64,000 bases of DNA from Saprospiraceae bacterium (GCA_020629715.1 JAHDCU010000009.1:178118-242117); one strand, 5' to 3'. Shown: positions 42,372-52,708, counted from the stretch's first letter. Numbers and translations are program-made. Notes: generated from the sequence alone by a model not told the origin.

Positions 42372-42396
42372 GACTTATATTTATTCTAGTTTAGGA

Positions 42397-45231
42397 TTAC
42401 TTCATTTCCATCGCCAGATACTTAGCAGTATGGGAGCTCTTATCCTTGATAATCTTTTCTGGAGTACCTGTACATAATATAGATCCACCACGATAGCCAC
42501 CTTCTAACCCTAGATCAATGATATGGTCTGCCACTTTGATGATATCCATATTATGTTCTATAATGACTACAGTATTGCCTTTATCCACCAGTCGATTGAT
42601 GACATTGATCAAGTGCTTAATATCTTGGAAATGTAGACCGGTGGTGGGTTCGTCAAGTATATAGATTGTATTGCCCGTTGCTCGTTTAGAGAGTTCTTCC
42701 GAGAGTTTGACTCGTTGTGCCTCACCTCCTGACAGGGTTGTTGCTTGTTGGCCTAAGGTAATATAGCCGAGACCAACTTCTTTCAGTGTTTTTAACTTAC
42801 GGAAGATAGACGGTATGTTTTTGAAAAACTCAACTGCCTCATCTACCGTCATATCGAGTACATCCGAGATGGACTTTCCTTTATAGAGTATTTCTAGTGT
42901 TTCACGATTGTAGCGTTTACCAAGACACTGTTCACAATCCACAAGTACGTCAGGTAGGAAATTCATTTCTATAACTCGTTTACCTGCTCCTTGGCAAACT
43001 TCACATCGCCCACCTTTTACATTAAATGAAAATCGACCAGGCTTATATCCACGTATTTTTGATTCTGGTAGCGCAGTGAAAATTTTTCTGATATCTCCGA
43101 ATACTCCGGTATATGTTGCTGGATTAGATCGAGGAGTTCGACCAATTGGGGATTGATCTATTTCTATGACTTTATCGAGATGTTCTAGTCCTTCTATCTT
43201 TTTGTAGGGTAAAGGTCGCTGAGTACTTCGGTAAAAGTGCTGCCGTAAAATTGGGTAGAGCGTATTATTGATTAAACTAGATTTTCCACTTCCGCTGACA
43301 CCCGTAACGCAAGTTAGTGTACCGAGCGGAATTTTAAGATTTACACTTTTAAGGTTATTACCAGTTGCTCCTGAGAGCTTGAGATATTTTCCGGTTCCTT
43401 TTCGTCGTTTTTCTGGGACTTCTATTTTTTGCTTATCATCTAGGTAGTCTGCTGTCAGTCCCCCATTTTTGAGAAATTCGGCAGGAGTACCTTGAGATAC
43501 TAGATCACCACCGTGTTTACCAGCCCCGGGTCCCAAATCAATGAGATAGTCAGAGGCTAGCATGATATCTTTATCGTGTTCTACTACGAGTACGGTATTG
43601 CCAATAGTCGTCAGATTTTTCAGTGCTGTGATCAATCGTTGGTTGTCTCGCTGATGTAATCCTATAGAGGGCTCATCCATGATATAAGTAATACCAGTCA
43701 ATTGTGATCCTATCTGTGTAGCTAAGCGAGTTCGTTGAGATTCTCCACCCGATAGTGTTCTTGTGGGCCGATTGAGACTTAAGTAATCCAAGCCTACTTC
43801 CAGTAGGAAACCTAATCGTAATCGGATCTCTTTGATCACATCTTTGGCGATGGTCTTTTGCTTATCATCCAATACCGACTCTATATCAGCAAACCATACT
43901 TGTAGATCGGAGAGATCCATGGTCGCCAATTCACCAATGTGTTTTTCTCCAAGTTTGAAATGCCTAGACTCCATACGCAGTCGATATCCGTTACATTCTG
44001 GGCAGGTAACGATGGTCATAAATTCTTCTGCCCATCGTCGGATCTTTTCAGAGCTACTCTCTCGGTACCATCGCTCCAGCATATTGACTACACCTTCTGA
44101 TGCGAGATTATAAATAAAGTCATGTTTACTACCACGGAGGCTCATCTCAAAGCTATCATCACCTCCATTGAGTATGATGTCCATAGCCTCTTTTGGGATG
44201 TCTTTGACAGGAGTAGCAAAGGAAAACTTATAGCGTTTAGCAATTGCTCGGAGTTGTTTAAAAGTATAATTGTCACGTACTTCTCCGAATGGTTTTATCC
44301 CTGCATCATTGATACTTGCGCCATCATCAGGGATGACCTTTTCCATGTCCACTTTATGCTGCTTACCCAATCCTTTGCAATGCTTGCAAGTACCATATGG
44401 ACTATTGAATGAAAAGGTATTAGGCGATGGCTCCTCGTATGAAACCCCTGAGTCTGGGTCCATCAGCCGCTTGCTGAAAGGCTTGACCTCCTGAGCATCT
44501 ACATCCATGATCATGATGAAATCATTACTCTGTTTCATCGCTATTTGGATGGAAGATGCGATACGATCACGTTTATCATCTTGCACTTTGATGCGGTCGA
44601 TGACCACTTCGATATCATGGGTTTTGTATCGATCGATCTGCATGCCAGGCCTAAGATCGAGGACGACTTTATCTACTCGTACTTTGGTATATCCTTTCTT
44701 TCTGATTTGATCAAAAAGCTCTCTGTAGTGTCCTTTTCGTGCACGTACGAGCGGAGAAAGTATCATGATTTTCTTATCAGAGTACTGCTCCAAGATGTGC
44801 TGAATGATCTGCTCTTCGGTAAACTTGACCATCTTTTTACCGGACTCAAAGGAGTAAGCTTCACCTATACGAGCATAGAGTAGTCTTAGGAAATCATAGA
44901 TCTCTGTCGTGGTACCTACTGTAGATCTCGGATTCCAGGCGGTTGTTTTTTGTTCGATACTGATGACCGGACTTAGACCATTGATTTTTTCAACTTCAGG
45001 GCGATCCATTTTACCCAAAAACTGACGAGCATAAGCAGAAAAAGTCTCTATATATCGGCGCTGTCCTTCTGCGTATATGGTGTCAAATGCCAATGATGAC
45101 TTTCCACTACCACTTAAGCCAGTGATGACCACAAGTTGGTTGCGAGGTATTTTGAGACTGATATCCTTGAGGTTGTTTTCTTTAGCTCCTACAATCTCAA
45201 TATAGTCATCTGCAATGGTATCCATGAGCAC
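42397..45231 (-). CDS. uvrA: Excinuclease ABC subunit UvrA
   Basis: This 944-residue dual-ABC ATPase does damage recognition in nucleotide excision repair. Walker A motifs are GLSGSGKSS (residues 38-46) and GVSGSGKSS (about 643); signatures are LSGGESQR (about 490) and LSGGEAQR (about 832). The C-terminal zinc module is intact (RCEVC ... DCEQC, about 740-765). In the first zinc module only the second cysteine pair (CKHC) remains; the first CxxC is replaced by DPDSG near residue 260, as in other Bacteroidota UvrA proteins as I recall them. Starts at residue 1 (ATG 45231) and residue 3 are both plausible. Confidence 0.97.
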   Translation of the reverse strand: MLMDTIADDYIEIVGAKENNLKDISLKIPRNQLVVITGLSGSGKSSLAFDTIYAEGQRRYIETFSAYARQFLGKMDRPEVEKINGLSPVISIEQKTTAWNPRSTVGTTTEIYDFLRLLYARIGEAYSFESGKKMVKFTEEQIIQHILEQYSDKKIMILSPLVRARKGHYRELFDQIRKKGYTKVRVDKVVLDLRPGMQIDRYKTHDIEVVIDRIKVQDDKRDRIASSIQIAMKQSNDFIMIMDVDAQEVKPFSKRLMDPDSGVSYEEPSPNTFSFNSPYGTCKHCKGLGKQHKVDMEKVIPDDGASINDAGIKPFGEVRDNYTFKQLRAIAKRYKFSFATPVKDIPKEAMDIILNGGDDSFEMSLRGSKHDFIYNLASEGVVNMLERWYRESSSEKIRRWAEEFMTIVTCPECNGYRLRMESRHFKLGEKHIGELATMDLSDLQVWFADIESVLDDKQKTIAKDVIKEIRLRLGFLLEVGLDYLSLNRPTRTLSGGESQRTRLATQIGSQLTGITYIMDEPSIGLHQRDNQRLITALKNLTTIGNTVLVVEHDKDIMLASDYLIDLGPGAGKHGGDLVSQGTPAEFLKNGGLTADYLDDKQKIEVPEKRRKGTGKYLKLSGATGNNLKSVNLKIPLGTLTCVTGVSGSGKSSLINNTLYPILRQHFYRSTQRPLPYKKIEGLEHLDKVIEIDQSPIGRTPRSNPATYTGVFGDIRKIFTALPESKIRGYKPGRFSFNVKGGRCEVCQGAGKRVIEMNFLPDVLVDCEQCLGKRYNRETLEILYKGKSISDVLDMTVDEAVEFFKNIPSIFRKLKTLKEVGLGYITLGQQATTLSGGEAQRVKLSEELSKRATGNTIYILDEPTTGLHFQDIKHLINVINRLVDKGNTVVIIEHNMDIIKVADHIIDLGLEGGYRGGSILCTGTPEKIIKDKSSHTAKYLAMEMK

Positions 45232-45412
45232 GATTATTTGTATCCAATCAAACCACTAAAGATAGATTAAGTTGATAGATTTTAAAGATATACAAAGTGC
45301 TATTATAGGGATTTTTACTATTCAAAATGAGTTGGAAGTTTTCGTGTATTCTATTGACATTAAACAAGAAACTCAAATCTATCACCGTTATGTATCCCAA
45401 ATGTGACTAGAT

Positions 45413-46444
45413 ATGAAAAATACAATGTTTGTTTTGGCACTATTATTATCAATCAGTCTAGGCTGTGGACAATCAGAACCTATGGATAATACGACGGATA
45501 CAGATATCAAAGGCTTTACGCTACTCAATGACCTCATGGGACATTGGATCGGTGAAAATGAAACTGCTTTTGGTAAGTTTGACTGGTTTGCATTTGATTT
45601 TAGACCTATATCGGGAAGCCACTTACACTCGATATACGAGGGGGCTACGAATCAAAATATTATCACCTCTGTCTTTATTGCCGACTATCAAGGAAAGCAA
45701 CAGATTATGGCCCGCAATGGTGGTTGGTTAGGTCCTCAGTATCGAGCAACGTATTTTCTTTTGGATCAATATGAGCAGACTGACCAATCTACTTATTACA
45801 GATTGGTAGATGCTGTAGGCGGAGTCAAGAGATCATACATGGAGTTTCGATTTGAGAAAGATACGCTTCATTTTGATGCATATAAAGACAATAGCGGAAG
45901 TTTGGATGAACCTATTCATCATATGGGCTTTAAAGGGGTAAATCAAAACCCAAACTTCGCGGATGCAGCTAGAGAACGGTTTTCATTCCCAACTACAGAC
46001 TCAGAGGTTAACTTTAGAAGTTCATTTAGTAATCTTATTGATCTAGATTCTGCCTTGTATTTGGAAGAAAGTGATGATCCTTTTCCAAAATCTCAGCATG
46101 GTCACTTGAGTGATCTTACCATCAATGTACAACGAGACATGGCGATTGAAAATCAAAATCTTCTATTGTATATCTCAAAGAAGGCAATCGTCAATCCACA
46201 AGGAGTGGTCGATTTTGAAAGTTTAAATACTCAAGTGATTCGTACCATTACATTGACGAGTACAGAGGATTTTTATAAAACAACTTACCTGCATCCTGAT
46301 GAATATTACATCACCGTATTCAGAGATGCTGACAGCAATTATTTCCCATCTTCTGGAGATTATACTAGCATCAGTAAGTTGCATACCGTCACTCCAGAGA
46401 CCGATGGCTCTGTAGATGTTGTGGTGGATTTTTTGATTCCTTAA
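45413..46444 (+). CDS. Lipoprotein of unknown function
   Basis: The 343-residue protein has a lipoprotein signal (lipobox SLGC, lipidated Cys18). The first domain (LMGHWIGENETAFGKFDWF, YEGATNQN, SYMEFRFEKDTLHF) is beta-rich and resembles a lipocalin-like or THAP4-like barrel in outline. The second (from about residue 205) has an Ig-like strand pattern. It is monocistronic, divergent from uvrA. No function can be assigned. Confidence 0.7.
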   Translation: MKNTMFVLALLLSISLGCGQSEPMDNTTDTDIKGFTLLNDLMGHWIGENETAFGKFDWFAFDFRPISGSHLHSIYEGATNQNIITSVFIADYQGKQQIMARNGGWLGPQYRATYFLLDQYEQTDQSTYYRLVDAVGGVKRSYMEFRFEKDTLHFDAYKDNSGSLDEPIHHMGFKGVNQNPNFADAARERFSFPTTDSEVNFRSSFSNLIDLDSALYLEESDDPFPKSQHGHLSDLTINVQRDMAIENQNLLLYISKKAIVNPQGVVDFESLNTQVIRTITLTSTEDFYKTTYLHPDEYYITVFRDADSNYFPSSGDYTSISKLHTVTPETDGSVDVVVDFLIP

Positions 46445-46451
46445 TTCGTGG

Positions 46452-47264
46452 TCATAATAAAGTTTTAATCACTCCATTCAGTATAGGATTAGCCTTTTGA
46501 GCAACCTCGATGACCTCTGCAATGGTCGTAGGAGTCAATTGATCGATAGGGTAGCATACATTAGAGATAATAGACAAAACAGCTAGCTCTATACCACTAT
46601 GTCTTGCTACTATAACTTCGGGTATCGTGCTCATACCCACCATATCAGCACCGATGATGCGCAGGTAGTTGTATTCTGCAGGAGTTTCTAGGCTAGGTCC
46701 CTGCAAGCATGCATATACACCTTCGTGATAGGAAACTTGCTTATCATCACAATAGCTTTTTGCCATAGCTCGGAGTGATGGCGAGTAGGTATCCAACATA
46801 TCGGGAAATCGCGGTCCCAGTTGCTCATCATTTGCTCCTCGGAGCGGATGGTCTGGCTGTAGAAAGATATGATCTTTGAGCAGAACGATATCTCCCGCTT
46901 GATAATCAGGATTTAGCCCTCCTGATACATTGGTGATGATTAGTTTTTTGATACCTAGACTTTTTAGGACCCTGATTGGAAAAGTAATTTCCTGTGCAGA
47001 ATACCCCTCATAATAGTGCATACGACCGGCCATGATAAGAACTTTTTTATCTCCAATTTTGGCTAGCTGGAGTTCTCCGGTATGACTTTGTACGGTAGAT
47101 TTAACAAAATGAGGGATCTCTGAGTAAGAGATACGATCTGAAATATCTGCATCTATTGCAATTCCCGTCCCCGTGATGATTGCTGTATCTGCTTGGATTT
47201 GATGTTTACTTAAGATATAGTTTCTAGCAGTTTCGATTTTTGAAAACAGGGTAGATTTGCTCAT
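46452..47264 (-). CDS. Purine nucleoside phosphorylase (trimeric type)
   Basis: The 270-residue protein has GRMHYYEGYSAQEITFPIRVL (phosphate and base-binding loop of trimeric PNPs), TNVSGGLNPDYQAGDIVLLKDHI, GVYACLQGPSLETPAEY and ADMVGMSTIPEVIVARH. It phosphorolyses guanosine and inosine to the free base and ribose-1-phosphate in purine salvage. It converges on the lipoprotein gene with 7 bp between stops. Confidence 0.95.
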   Translation of the reverse strand: MSKSTLFSKIETARNYILSKHQIQADTAIITGTGIAIDADISDRISYSEIPHFVKSTVQSHTGELQLAKIGDKKVLIMAGRMHYYEGYSAQEITFPIRVLKSLGIKKLIITNVSGGLNPDYQAGDIVLLKDHIFLQPDHPLRGANDEQLGPRFPDMLDTYSPSLRAMAKSYCDDKQVSYHEGVYACLQGPSLETPAEYNYLRIIGADMVGMSTIPEVIVARHSGIELAVLSIISNVCYPIDQLTPTTIAEVIEVAQKANPILNGVIKTLL

Positions 47265-47347
47265 ATATGGTTAAACTTTTGTAAAGCTATATTGTAGCAA
47301 AAATAGAATGTTTGCAATTATTATTTTTACAACTAAAATTTGAAACT

Positions 47348-47839
47348 ATGAGGATATGGATCGTTTTATTTGCGCTCTGCTGTGCTCATGTGACATGGGC
47401 GCAAGAAAGTAGCTTCACGGTGGATACTAGTAAAGACACTTTATTGATGGGCAATTCGTTTACGGTTTCTTTTACGATCAAGAATATGAATGGCGACTTT
47501 GATGCTCCTGCACTGGATGATTTCGATATTATGGCTGGTCCCAATGTATCATCATCTTTTAGTTTTATGAATGGGCAATCGTCACAGGAGATGAGTTATT
47601 CTTACATATTAAAACCGAAGGTTGAAGGAGCGGTAATTATACCACCAGCATACTTAGTTACGGACTCTGAAACAGTTGAAACTCAAGAAAAGCTCATTTT
47701 TATACTCCCTAATCCCGATGGTATTATAGAGCAAGATGGTGGGATCCAACAAAGTATCAGCCCATTTCAGACTCAGCCTCAGGTTCCTATTCAACCTACA
47801 CCACCTACTAAACCGAAGCGTAAAGTGAGGAAGATATAA
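47348..47839 (+). CDS. Short BatD-like protein (N-terminal domain only)
   Basis: From the ATG at 47348 it has 163 residues; the signal peptide ends at VTWAQ. The body (TVDTSKDTLLMGNSFTVSFTIKNMNG, DFDIMAGPNVSSSFSFMNGQSS, YSYILKPKVEGAVIIPPA) matches the first domain of BatD. It then stops in a Pro/Lys-rich tail (IQPTPPTKPKRKVRK) without the later domains or membrane anchor. It lies 2 bp before the full-length gene, so it is a tandem partial duplication in the same operon. An upstream start (47312) is open but unlikely. Confidence 0.75.
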   Translation: MRIWIVLFALCCAHVTWAQESSFTVDTSKDTLLMGNSFTVSFTIKNMNGDFDAPALDDFDIMAGPNVSSSFSFMNGQSSQEMSYSYILKPKVEGAVIIPPAYLVTDSETVETQEKLIFILPNPDGIIEQDGGIQQSISPFQTQPQVPIQPTPPTKPKRKVRKI

Positions 47840-47841
47840 GC

Positions 47842-49575
47842 ATGAGAAAAACTGTAAAAGCCTTTTCTATCATATTCGTCTTACTCTTTCCCTTGTTTTT
47901 ATCTGGGCAAGTAAGTTTCGAAGCTCAAACGGATGCCTCAGAGGTACTAGAGGGCTCCTATGTCAATGTATCTTTTACACTCAAGAATGCCAATGGCCGC
48001 AATTTTAAAGCTCCAAACTTTAAAGGTTTTAGAAAAATAAGTGGTCCTAGTCAGTCCTCTAGCATGAGTACTATCAATGGTCGTAGAACCTCGAGTATTT
48101 CATATCAGTATACTCTGCTAGCTACAGCAACAGGTAGCTATACCATAGGCCCTGCATCTATCAATGCCAATAATCAATCCTTACAAACCAAACCGATCAA
48201 GATCAAGGTGCTGAAGAAGACCAAGTCCAAAGGCTCAGGAGGAGAGGAGGTATTTGCTAAAATGCAAGTCTCAGACAGTCTTACAGTCGTGGGACATCGT
48301 TTATATCTCAGTTATCGAGTGTATTATAAGATAGGGCTCAATGTCACTGACTTTGAGTTTGCAACTCGAGAGTCTTACCCTGGTTTTGAGGCTGAGAGAG
48401 TCAATAATTTTAACCGAAATGGACTGCAACGAGAGATCATCAATGGAGAAGAATATTATACCAAAATCGTAGCAGAACGTACATTGATACCGACTGAGAC
48501 GGGAAGTTTTGAAATAGCTCCTATGACCATCAATGCATTGATACCCACCAATAGGAGGCGATCATTTTTTAGTGTAGAATATAAAAGAATAGCGGCTACA
48601 ACCAATGGTCTCAGCCTCGAAGTCAAAGATCTACCTCTTCGCCGACCACCATCATACTCTGGCGCTGTGGGTAATTATTCGATTCGCTCTACGATAAGTA
48701 GGAATAAGATCACTCAAGACGACGCCATTACTCTTAAACTTATCATTACAGGTAATGGTATAGCCAAAGACATCATTGCACCAAGTTTCGATTCTACGGA
48801 TGATCTTGATATCTATGACCCCAAACTCAATAACGAAAAAGAGTTTGTTTCTAAGGATGGAATCATGCATGAGACCATCTACGAGTACCTTATTGTTCCT
48901 AAAAATGTAGGAACTTACACTTATCAACCCTCCTTTGTATATTTCGATACGGACAGTATGGCTTTTCAGACCTTGAAAGCTACTAATCATAGGTTTCAAG
49001 TTACTAAAGGTAGTGGTCGCCGTATCGATGATAAAGAAGCAATACAGCAAGAGGAGTTGACTATGGCTCCACCATTTGAGGAGTTATCTTTGGAAGAAAA
49101 ACCAAACATACCTCGTCAGCGGTCTATCTTAAATTGGTTTTTGCTGTTGATGGCCATCGGTCTGACATCCATGTATGGTATCAAGCTATACATTGATCAA
49201 CAAAATGCTATAGATCCAGAAATCAAAAAAGCCAACGCCGCAAAGAAAGTCGCATTGGAAAAACTCAAAGCAGCTCAAGAACATAAGGATACAGGTGATA
49301 CTAGAGCCTTTTATCAAGAGATCAATAATGCGATATTTGGTTACCTACAGGATAAAATAAAAATGCCACTTTCTGACATGAATAAAGCACAAGTGCAAGA
49401 TGTACTACTTGGAAAAGGGTATGCAGATGATATAGTGAATCCATTGATCAATATTCTCAAAAAAGCAGAACTCTCTCTCTATGCTGGCAATACCGATCCG
49501 TCGGCCATGAATGAAGTGTATGACTATACGACACAAGCGATTGTTAACCTAGAAGAACATGCTCCAACCCATTAA
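47842..49575 (+). CDS. batD: BatD family protein (aerotolerance operon type)
   Basis: The 577-residue protein has a signal peptide ending LFLSGQ, two or three BatD beta domains (SFEAQTDASEVLEGSYVNVSFTL onward), a membrane segment near residues 430-450 (WFLLLMAIGLTSMYGIKLY) and a cytoplasmic helical domain. BatD proteins usually sit with BatA, BatB, BatC and a MoxR ATPase; none of these are in the window. Their molecular role is unclear. Confidence 0.88.
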   Translation: MRKTVKAFSIIFVLLFPLFLSGQVSFEAQTDASEVLEGSYVNVSFTLKNANGRNFKAPNFKGFRKISGPSQSSSMSTINGRRTSSISYQYTLLATATGSYTIGPASINANNQSLQTKPIKIKVLKKTKSKGSGGEEVFAKMQVSDSLTVVGHRLYLSYRVYYKIGLNVTDFEFATRESYPGFEAERVNNFNRNGLQREIINGEEYYTKIVAERTLIPTETGSFEIAPMTINALIPTNRRRSFFSVEYKRIAATTNGLSLEVKDLPLRRPPSYSGAVGNYSIRSTISRNKITQDDAITLKLIITGNGIAKDIIAPSFDSTDDLDIYDPKLNNEKEFVSKDGIMHETIYEYLIVPKNVGTYTYQPSFVYFDTDSMAFQTLKATNHRFQVTKGSGRRIDDKEAIQQEELTMAPPFEELSLEEKPNIPRQRSILNWFLLLMAIGLTSMYGIKLYIDQQNAIDPEIKKANAAKKVALEKLKAAQEHKDTGDTRAFYQEINNAIFGYLQDKIKMPLSDMNKAQVQDVLLGKGYADDIVNPLINILKKAELSLYAGNTDPSAMNEVYDYTTQAIVNLEEHAPTH

Positions 49576-49614
49576 TAGCTTTTTATAAAATCTGTTAACT
49601 TCGTGCTTTTATTT

Positions 49615-49631
49615 TGATCGTTTGACGATCA
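49615..49631. other. Perfect 7-bp hairpin in the asnS leader
   Basis: TGATCGT and ACGATCA flank TTG, 31 bp before the asnS ATG. There is no T-run, so it is more likely a leader structure or operator than a terminator. Confidence 0.35.
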
Positions 49632-49661
49632 GTTACAAGATATATTTTAAAAGTCAGGCTT

Positions 49662-51101
49662 ATGTCTTTCAACAGAACACCGATAGTAGAAGTATTACAA
49701 ACAGATCCAAAGAGCCAAGACATCACAGTGATGGGCTGGGTACGTACGTTTAGAAATAATCAATTCATTGCATTAAATGATGGATCATGTCTCAAGACGC
49801 TACAGGTAGTTGTGGACTATGAAAATACGGATCCTGTATTGTTAAAAAGAATCACTACAGGTGCAGCCATTAAAGTGGTAGGTAGCTTAGAAGCATCTCA
49901 AGGTCGAGGACAGAAAGTAGAAGTCAAGGCTAATGCGGTGGAGATATTCGGTGACTCTGACCCGGAGAAATATCCTCTTCAACCTAAAAAACATAGCTTA
50001 GAATTTCTGAGAGAAATTGCTCATCTACGTTTTCGGACGAATACATTTGGGGCGATCTTTCGTATCCGACATGCGGTATCATTTGCGATACATCAGTATT
50101 TCAATGATCAAGGATTTTATTATATACATTCCCCGATCATTACAGGATCAGATGCCGAAGGGGCGGGAGAGATGTTTCAGGTATCGACGCTTTCTCCAGA
50201 TAATATTCCCCTTACGGAAGATGGTGCGGTAGATTTCAAGCAAGATTTCTTTGGTAAAGCTACCAATCTCACAGTATCAGGTCAGCTAGAAGCAGAGTTA
50301 GCGGCCTTGGCACTAAGCAAAGTATATACGTTTGGTCCGACCTTTAGAGCAGAAAACAGTCATACCACCAGACACCTCGCCGAGTTTTGGATGATCGAGC
50401 CTGAGGTGGCATTTACCGACATACATGGCAATATGGACCTTGCAGAGGGTATGCTCAAGTATGTCATCAGATACTGTCTTGAGCATTGCCAAGAGGATTT
50501 AGAGTTTTTAGAGCAGCGCCTGATCAATGAGGAAAAGAACAAACCGCAAAACGAACGCTCTCCAATGTCGCTTACGGAGAAATTAGAGTTTTGTATCGCG
50601 AATGATTTCGAAAGAGTGACCTATACAGAGGCCATCAGAATATTGAAAAACTCTAAGCCCAACAAGAAGAAGAAATTCCAGTTTGTTATAGAAGAATGGG
50701 GAGCCGATCTACAGTCGGAGCATGAGCGATACCTGGTAGAGAAACACTTCAAAAAACCTGTGATCTTAATCGATTACCCGAAAGATATCAAGTCCTTCTA
50801 TATGCGTCAGAATGATGACGGTAAGACGGTAGCTGCCATGGATATTTTGTTTCCAGGGATAGGTGAGATTGTTGGAGGATCGCAGAGAGAGGAGCGACTA
50901 GATAAGTTGACGCAGCGTATGGAGGAGATGGATATTCCAAAAGAAGAGATGGAGTGGTTTTTAGATACTCGTCGATATGGTACTTGCCCTCATGCTGGAT
51001 ATGGATTAGGATTTGGAAGACTCGTACTCTTTATCACAGGTATGGCCAATATCAGGGACGTCATTCCTTTCCCAAGATATCCGGGAAGTGCGGAGTTTTA
51101 G
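49662..51101 (+). CDS. asnS: Asparaginyl-tRNA synthetase
   Basis: The 479-residue class IIb synthetase has an N-terminal OB-fold ([22 protein letters not shown]), motif 2 ([21 protein letters not shown]) and motif 3 ([15 protein letters not shown]). The insertion typical of AsnRS (DLEFLEQRL...) distinguishes it from AspRS. It charges tRNA-Asn with asparagine. Length and start are normal. Confidence 0.97.
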   Translation: MSFNRTPIVEVLQTDPKSQDITVMGWVRTFRNNQFIALNDGSCLKTLQVVVDYENTDPVLLKRITTGAAIKVVGSLEASQGRGQKVEVKANAVEIFGDSDPEKYPLQPKKHSLEFLREIAHLRFRTNTFGAIFRIRHAVSFAIHQYFNDQGFYYIHSPIITGSDAEGAGEMFQVSTLSPDNIPLTEDGAVDFKQDFFGKATNLTVSGQLEAELAALALSKVYTFGPTFRAENSHTTRHLAEFWMIEPEVAFTDIHGNMDLAEGMLKYVIRYCLEHCQEDLEFLEQRLINEEKNKPQNERSPMSLTEKLEFCIANDFERVTYTEAIRILKNSKPNKKKKFQFVIEEWGADLQSEHERYLVEKHFKKPVILIDYPKDIKSFYMRQNDDGKTVAAMDILFPGIGEIVGGSQREERLDKLTQRMEEMDIPKEEMEWFLDTRRYGTCPHAGYGLGFGRLVLFITGMANIRDVIPFPRYPGSAEF

Positions 51102-51113
51102 ATAGGAATCTTC

Positions 51114-51479
51114 TTAATTCATGATAATGTAGCCCAGGGCTACAAAGACAAGTCCAACGACAAGACTAGCAATGATATAACTACATGCTATGGTATATTG
51201 TCCATTTTGTAATAAGTGAAATACCTCGCTGCTAAAGGTAGAAAAGGTACTGAAACCTCCACAAAATCCCGTCATGAGCAATAGTCGTGAAGAGCTGTTC
51301 ATTCCCTTACTTAAGTCCAAGCCTAAAAGTACTCCTAGTACAAGACATGCACAGGCATTTGCTGCAAATGTGGCCCAAGGAAATCCAACTTTAATAGGGA
51401 AAAAATAACTCATGGCGTATCTACTCACAGATCCCAAACCTCCACCGATAAATACTAATGTCAGTTGTAAAGGGGTCAT
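51114..51479 (-). CDS. crcB: Fluoride channel CrcB/Fluc
   Basis: The 121-residue protein has four membrane segments. GGGLGSVSRYAMSYF, the N-containing helix 2 (AANACACLVLGVLLG) and TGFCGGFSTFSTFSSE are the Fluc signatures; these proteins export fluoride as dual-topology dimers. Its start overlaps the stop of the upstream transferase gene by 4 bases. I see no fluoride riboswitch. Confidence 0.93.
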   Translation of the reverse strand: MTPLQLTLVFIGGGLGSVSRYAMSYFFPIKVGFPWATFAANACACLVLGVLLGLDLSKGMNSSSRLLLMTGFCGGFSTFSTFSSEVFHLLQNGQYTIACSYIIASLVVGLVFVALGYIIMN

Positions 51480-52534
51480 TCTGCGTTTTTACGGGCTTGT
51501 ACGTTTTTCGATATTTTAAACAAAATACCTGAAAGGATAATAGCCACAGCTAAAATCAATAAGAGCAGATTGAGAGTACCTATACCCTGTAGCTGCACGA
51601 CAAGAATTATGAATAAAATATTAACAATAACCAATACCGAGGTCGCTTGCATATGACTCAGACCACTATCTAGCAATAAGTGATGGATATGAGTACGGTC
51701 AGGATAAAATGGTGATTTTCCCTTCAATGCTCTCATAGTAAATACACGTAGCGTATCAAATAGCGGGAGTATTAAAAAACCAATAGCAACAGCTGGAGCT
51801 GACTCAAATGCCCACTCAGAATCAATTTCATTATGTAACTCGATAAACTTAATCGCCAGTACTGAACATACTAATCCTAGCAGTAAAGAGCCTGTGTCGC
51901 CCATAAAAATTTGTGCCGGAGTAATATTGTATTTCAAAAATGCAATCAAGGCACCAGCTAATGAAAAAGCAACAATTGCGATCTCAGGATGGTCAACCTT
52001 AAAAAACCAATACCCCATGATGGTGGTGATCAATATACCGATACTTGCAGAAAGACCATTGATACCGTCGATAAGGTTAAAAGCATTAATGATCACTAAA
52101 ATGGTGAACATAGACAATAGATAACTTACGATATAATGGATCTCATATATCCCAAAGATCCCATATAGACTGGTAAGGTTGATATCTGCATTCACTACGA
52201 GTATAAAGGATGCAAAGATCTGACCCAGAAATTTTTTAGAGGGAGAAATAGGATCGATATCATCTTTGGCACCTATCAGAAATATGATGATGAATGCACA
52301 AAGGATATATTGGAGTTTACCAAAGTTTTCTGCAAAGGGAGTACATAATATGATGCTAAAAATAGTACCTGCAAAAATGGCTATTCCACCCAGAGAGGGA
52401 GTGCTTACTGTATGTGATCGTCTGTCTCCAGGCTCATCTACTAAGTTCTTTTTTCTAGCAATACTGATAATAGAGGGTATGGCAAGATACGTCAATGCAA
52501 ACGAGCTGATAAATGCCAAAATCATATTATACAT
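51476..52534 (-). CDS. WecA/MraY-type undecaprenyl-phosphate sugar-1-phosphate transferase
   Basis: The 352-residue polytopic protein has about ten membrane segments. Asp91-Asp92 in KDDIDPISPSKK, NAFNLIDGINGLS and the C-terminal HIHHLLLDSGL loop are typical of the polyprenyl-phosphate GlcNAc-1-phosphate transferase branch (WecA/TagO), not of MraY. It starts lipid-linked glycan synthesis for surface polysaccharide, using the undecaprenyl carrier made by uppS across the divergent promoter region. Confidence 0.9.
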   Translation of the reverse strand: MYNMILAFISSFALTYLAIPSIISIARKKNLVDEPGDRRSHTVSTPSLGGIAIFAGTIFSIILCTPFAENFGKLQYILCAFIIIFLIGAKDDIDPISPSKKFLGQIFASFILVVNADINLTSLYGIFGIYEIHYIVSYLLSMFTILVIINAFNLIDGINGLSASIGILITTIMGYWFFKVDHPEIAIVAFSLAGALIAFLKYNITPAQIFMGDTGSLLLGLVCSVLAIKFIELHNEIDSEWAFESAPAVAIGFLILPLFDTLRVFTMRALKGKSPFYPDRTHIHHLLLDSGLSHMQATSVLVIVNILFIILVVQLQGIGTLNLLLLILAVAIILSGILFKISKNVQARKNAE

Positions 52535-52653
52535 ACACTAAAGAAACTCTCTTTTTATTCAAAGATAAAATTGTAAATCACTAAGACGGTATAAAACTTA
52601 AAAATGCGTCACTTTTAAACATTTTAGAATCATTTCTATCGTATTAGTTTTCA

Positions 52654-52686
52654 TTGTTCTGCTCTTACATAATTTCAGTACTTTTG
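52654..52686 (+). promoter_or_regulatory. Putative uppS promoter (ATTG-N22-TACTTTTG)
   Basis: A TTG at 52654-52656 and TACTTTTG at 52679-52686 are spaced as Bacteroidota -33 and -7 boxes, 22 bp before the uppS ATG. Confidence 0.45.
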
Positions 52687-52708
52687 CCGCGTTTCTGAAA
52701 GGAAGACA

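Larger units (their letters stand above)
41627..42396. other. 770-bp hairpin-rich region without a clear protein gene
   Basis: Between the 515-aa gene and the convergent end of uvrA no substantial ORF exists. The stretch contains a possible -7 box, a 19-codon ORF, three consecutive hairpins (42000-42110), a long inverted repeat (42254-42299) and a terminator (42331-42371), each listed separately. AT content is high except inside the stems. Confidence 0.6.

Noticed and set aside
38400..42400. Insertion sequence or integrated mobile element
   Set aside because: No transposase, integrase, terminal inverted repeats or target duplications are seen; only AT-richness and paralogue decay suggest an accessory region.
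51100..51480. Fluoride riboswitch upstream of crcB
   Set aside because: The crcB start overlaps the preceding gene, leaving no leader, and no riboswitch core is visible.
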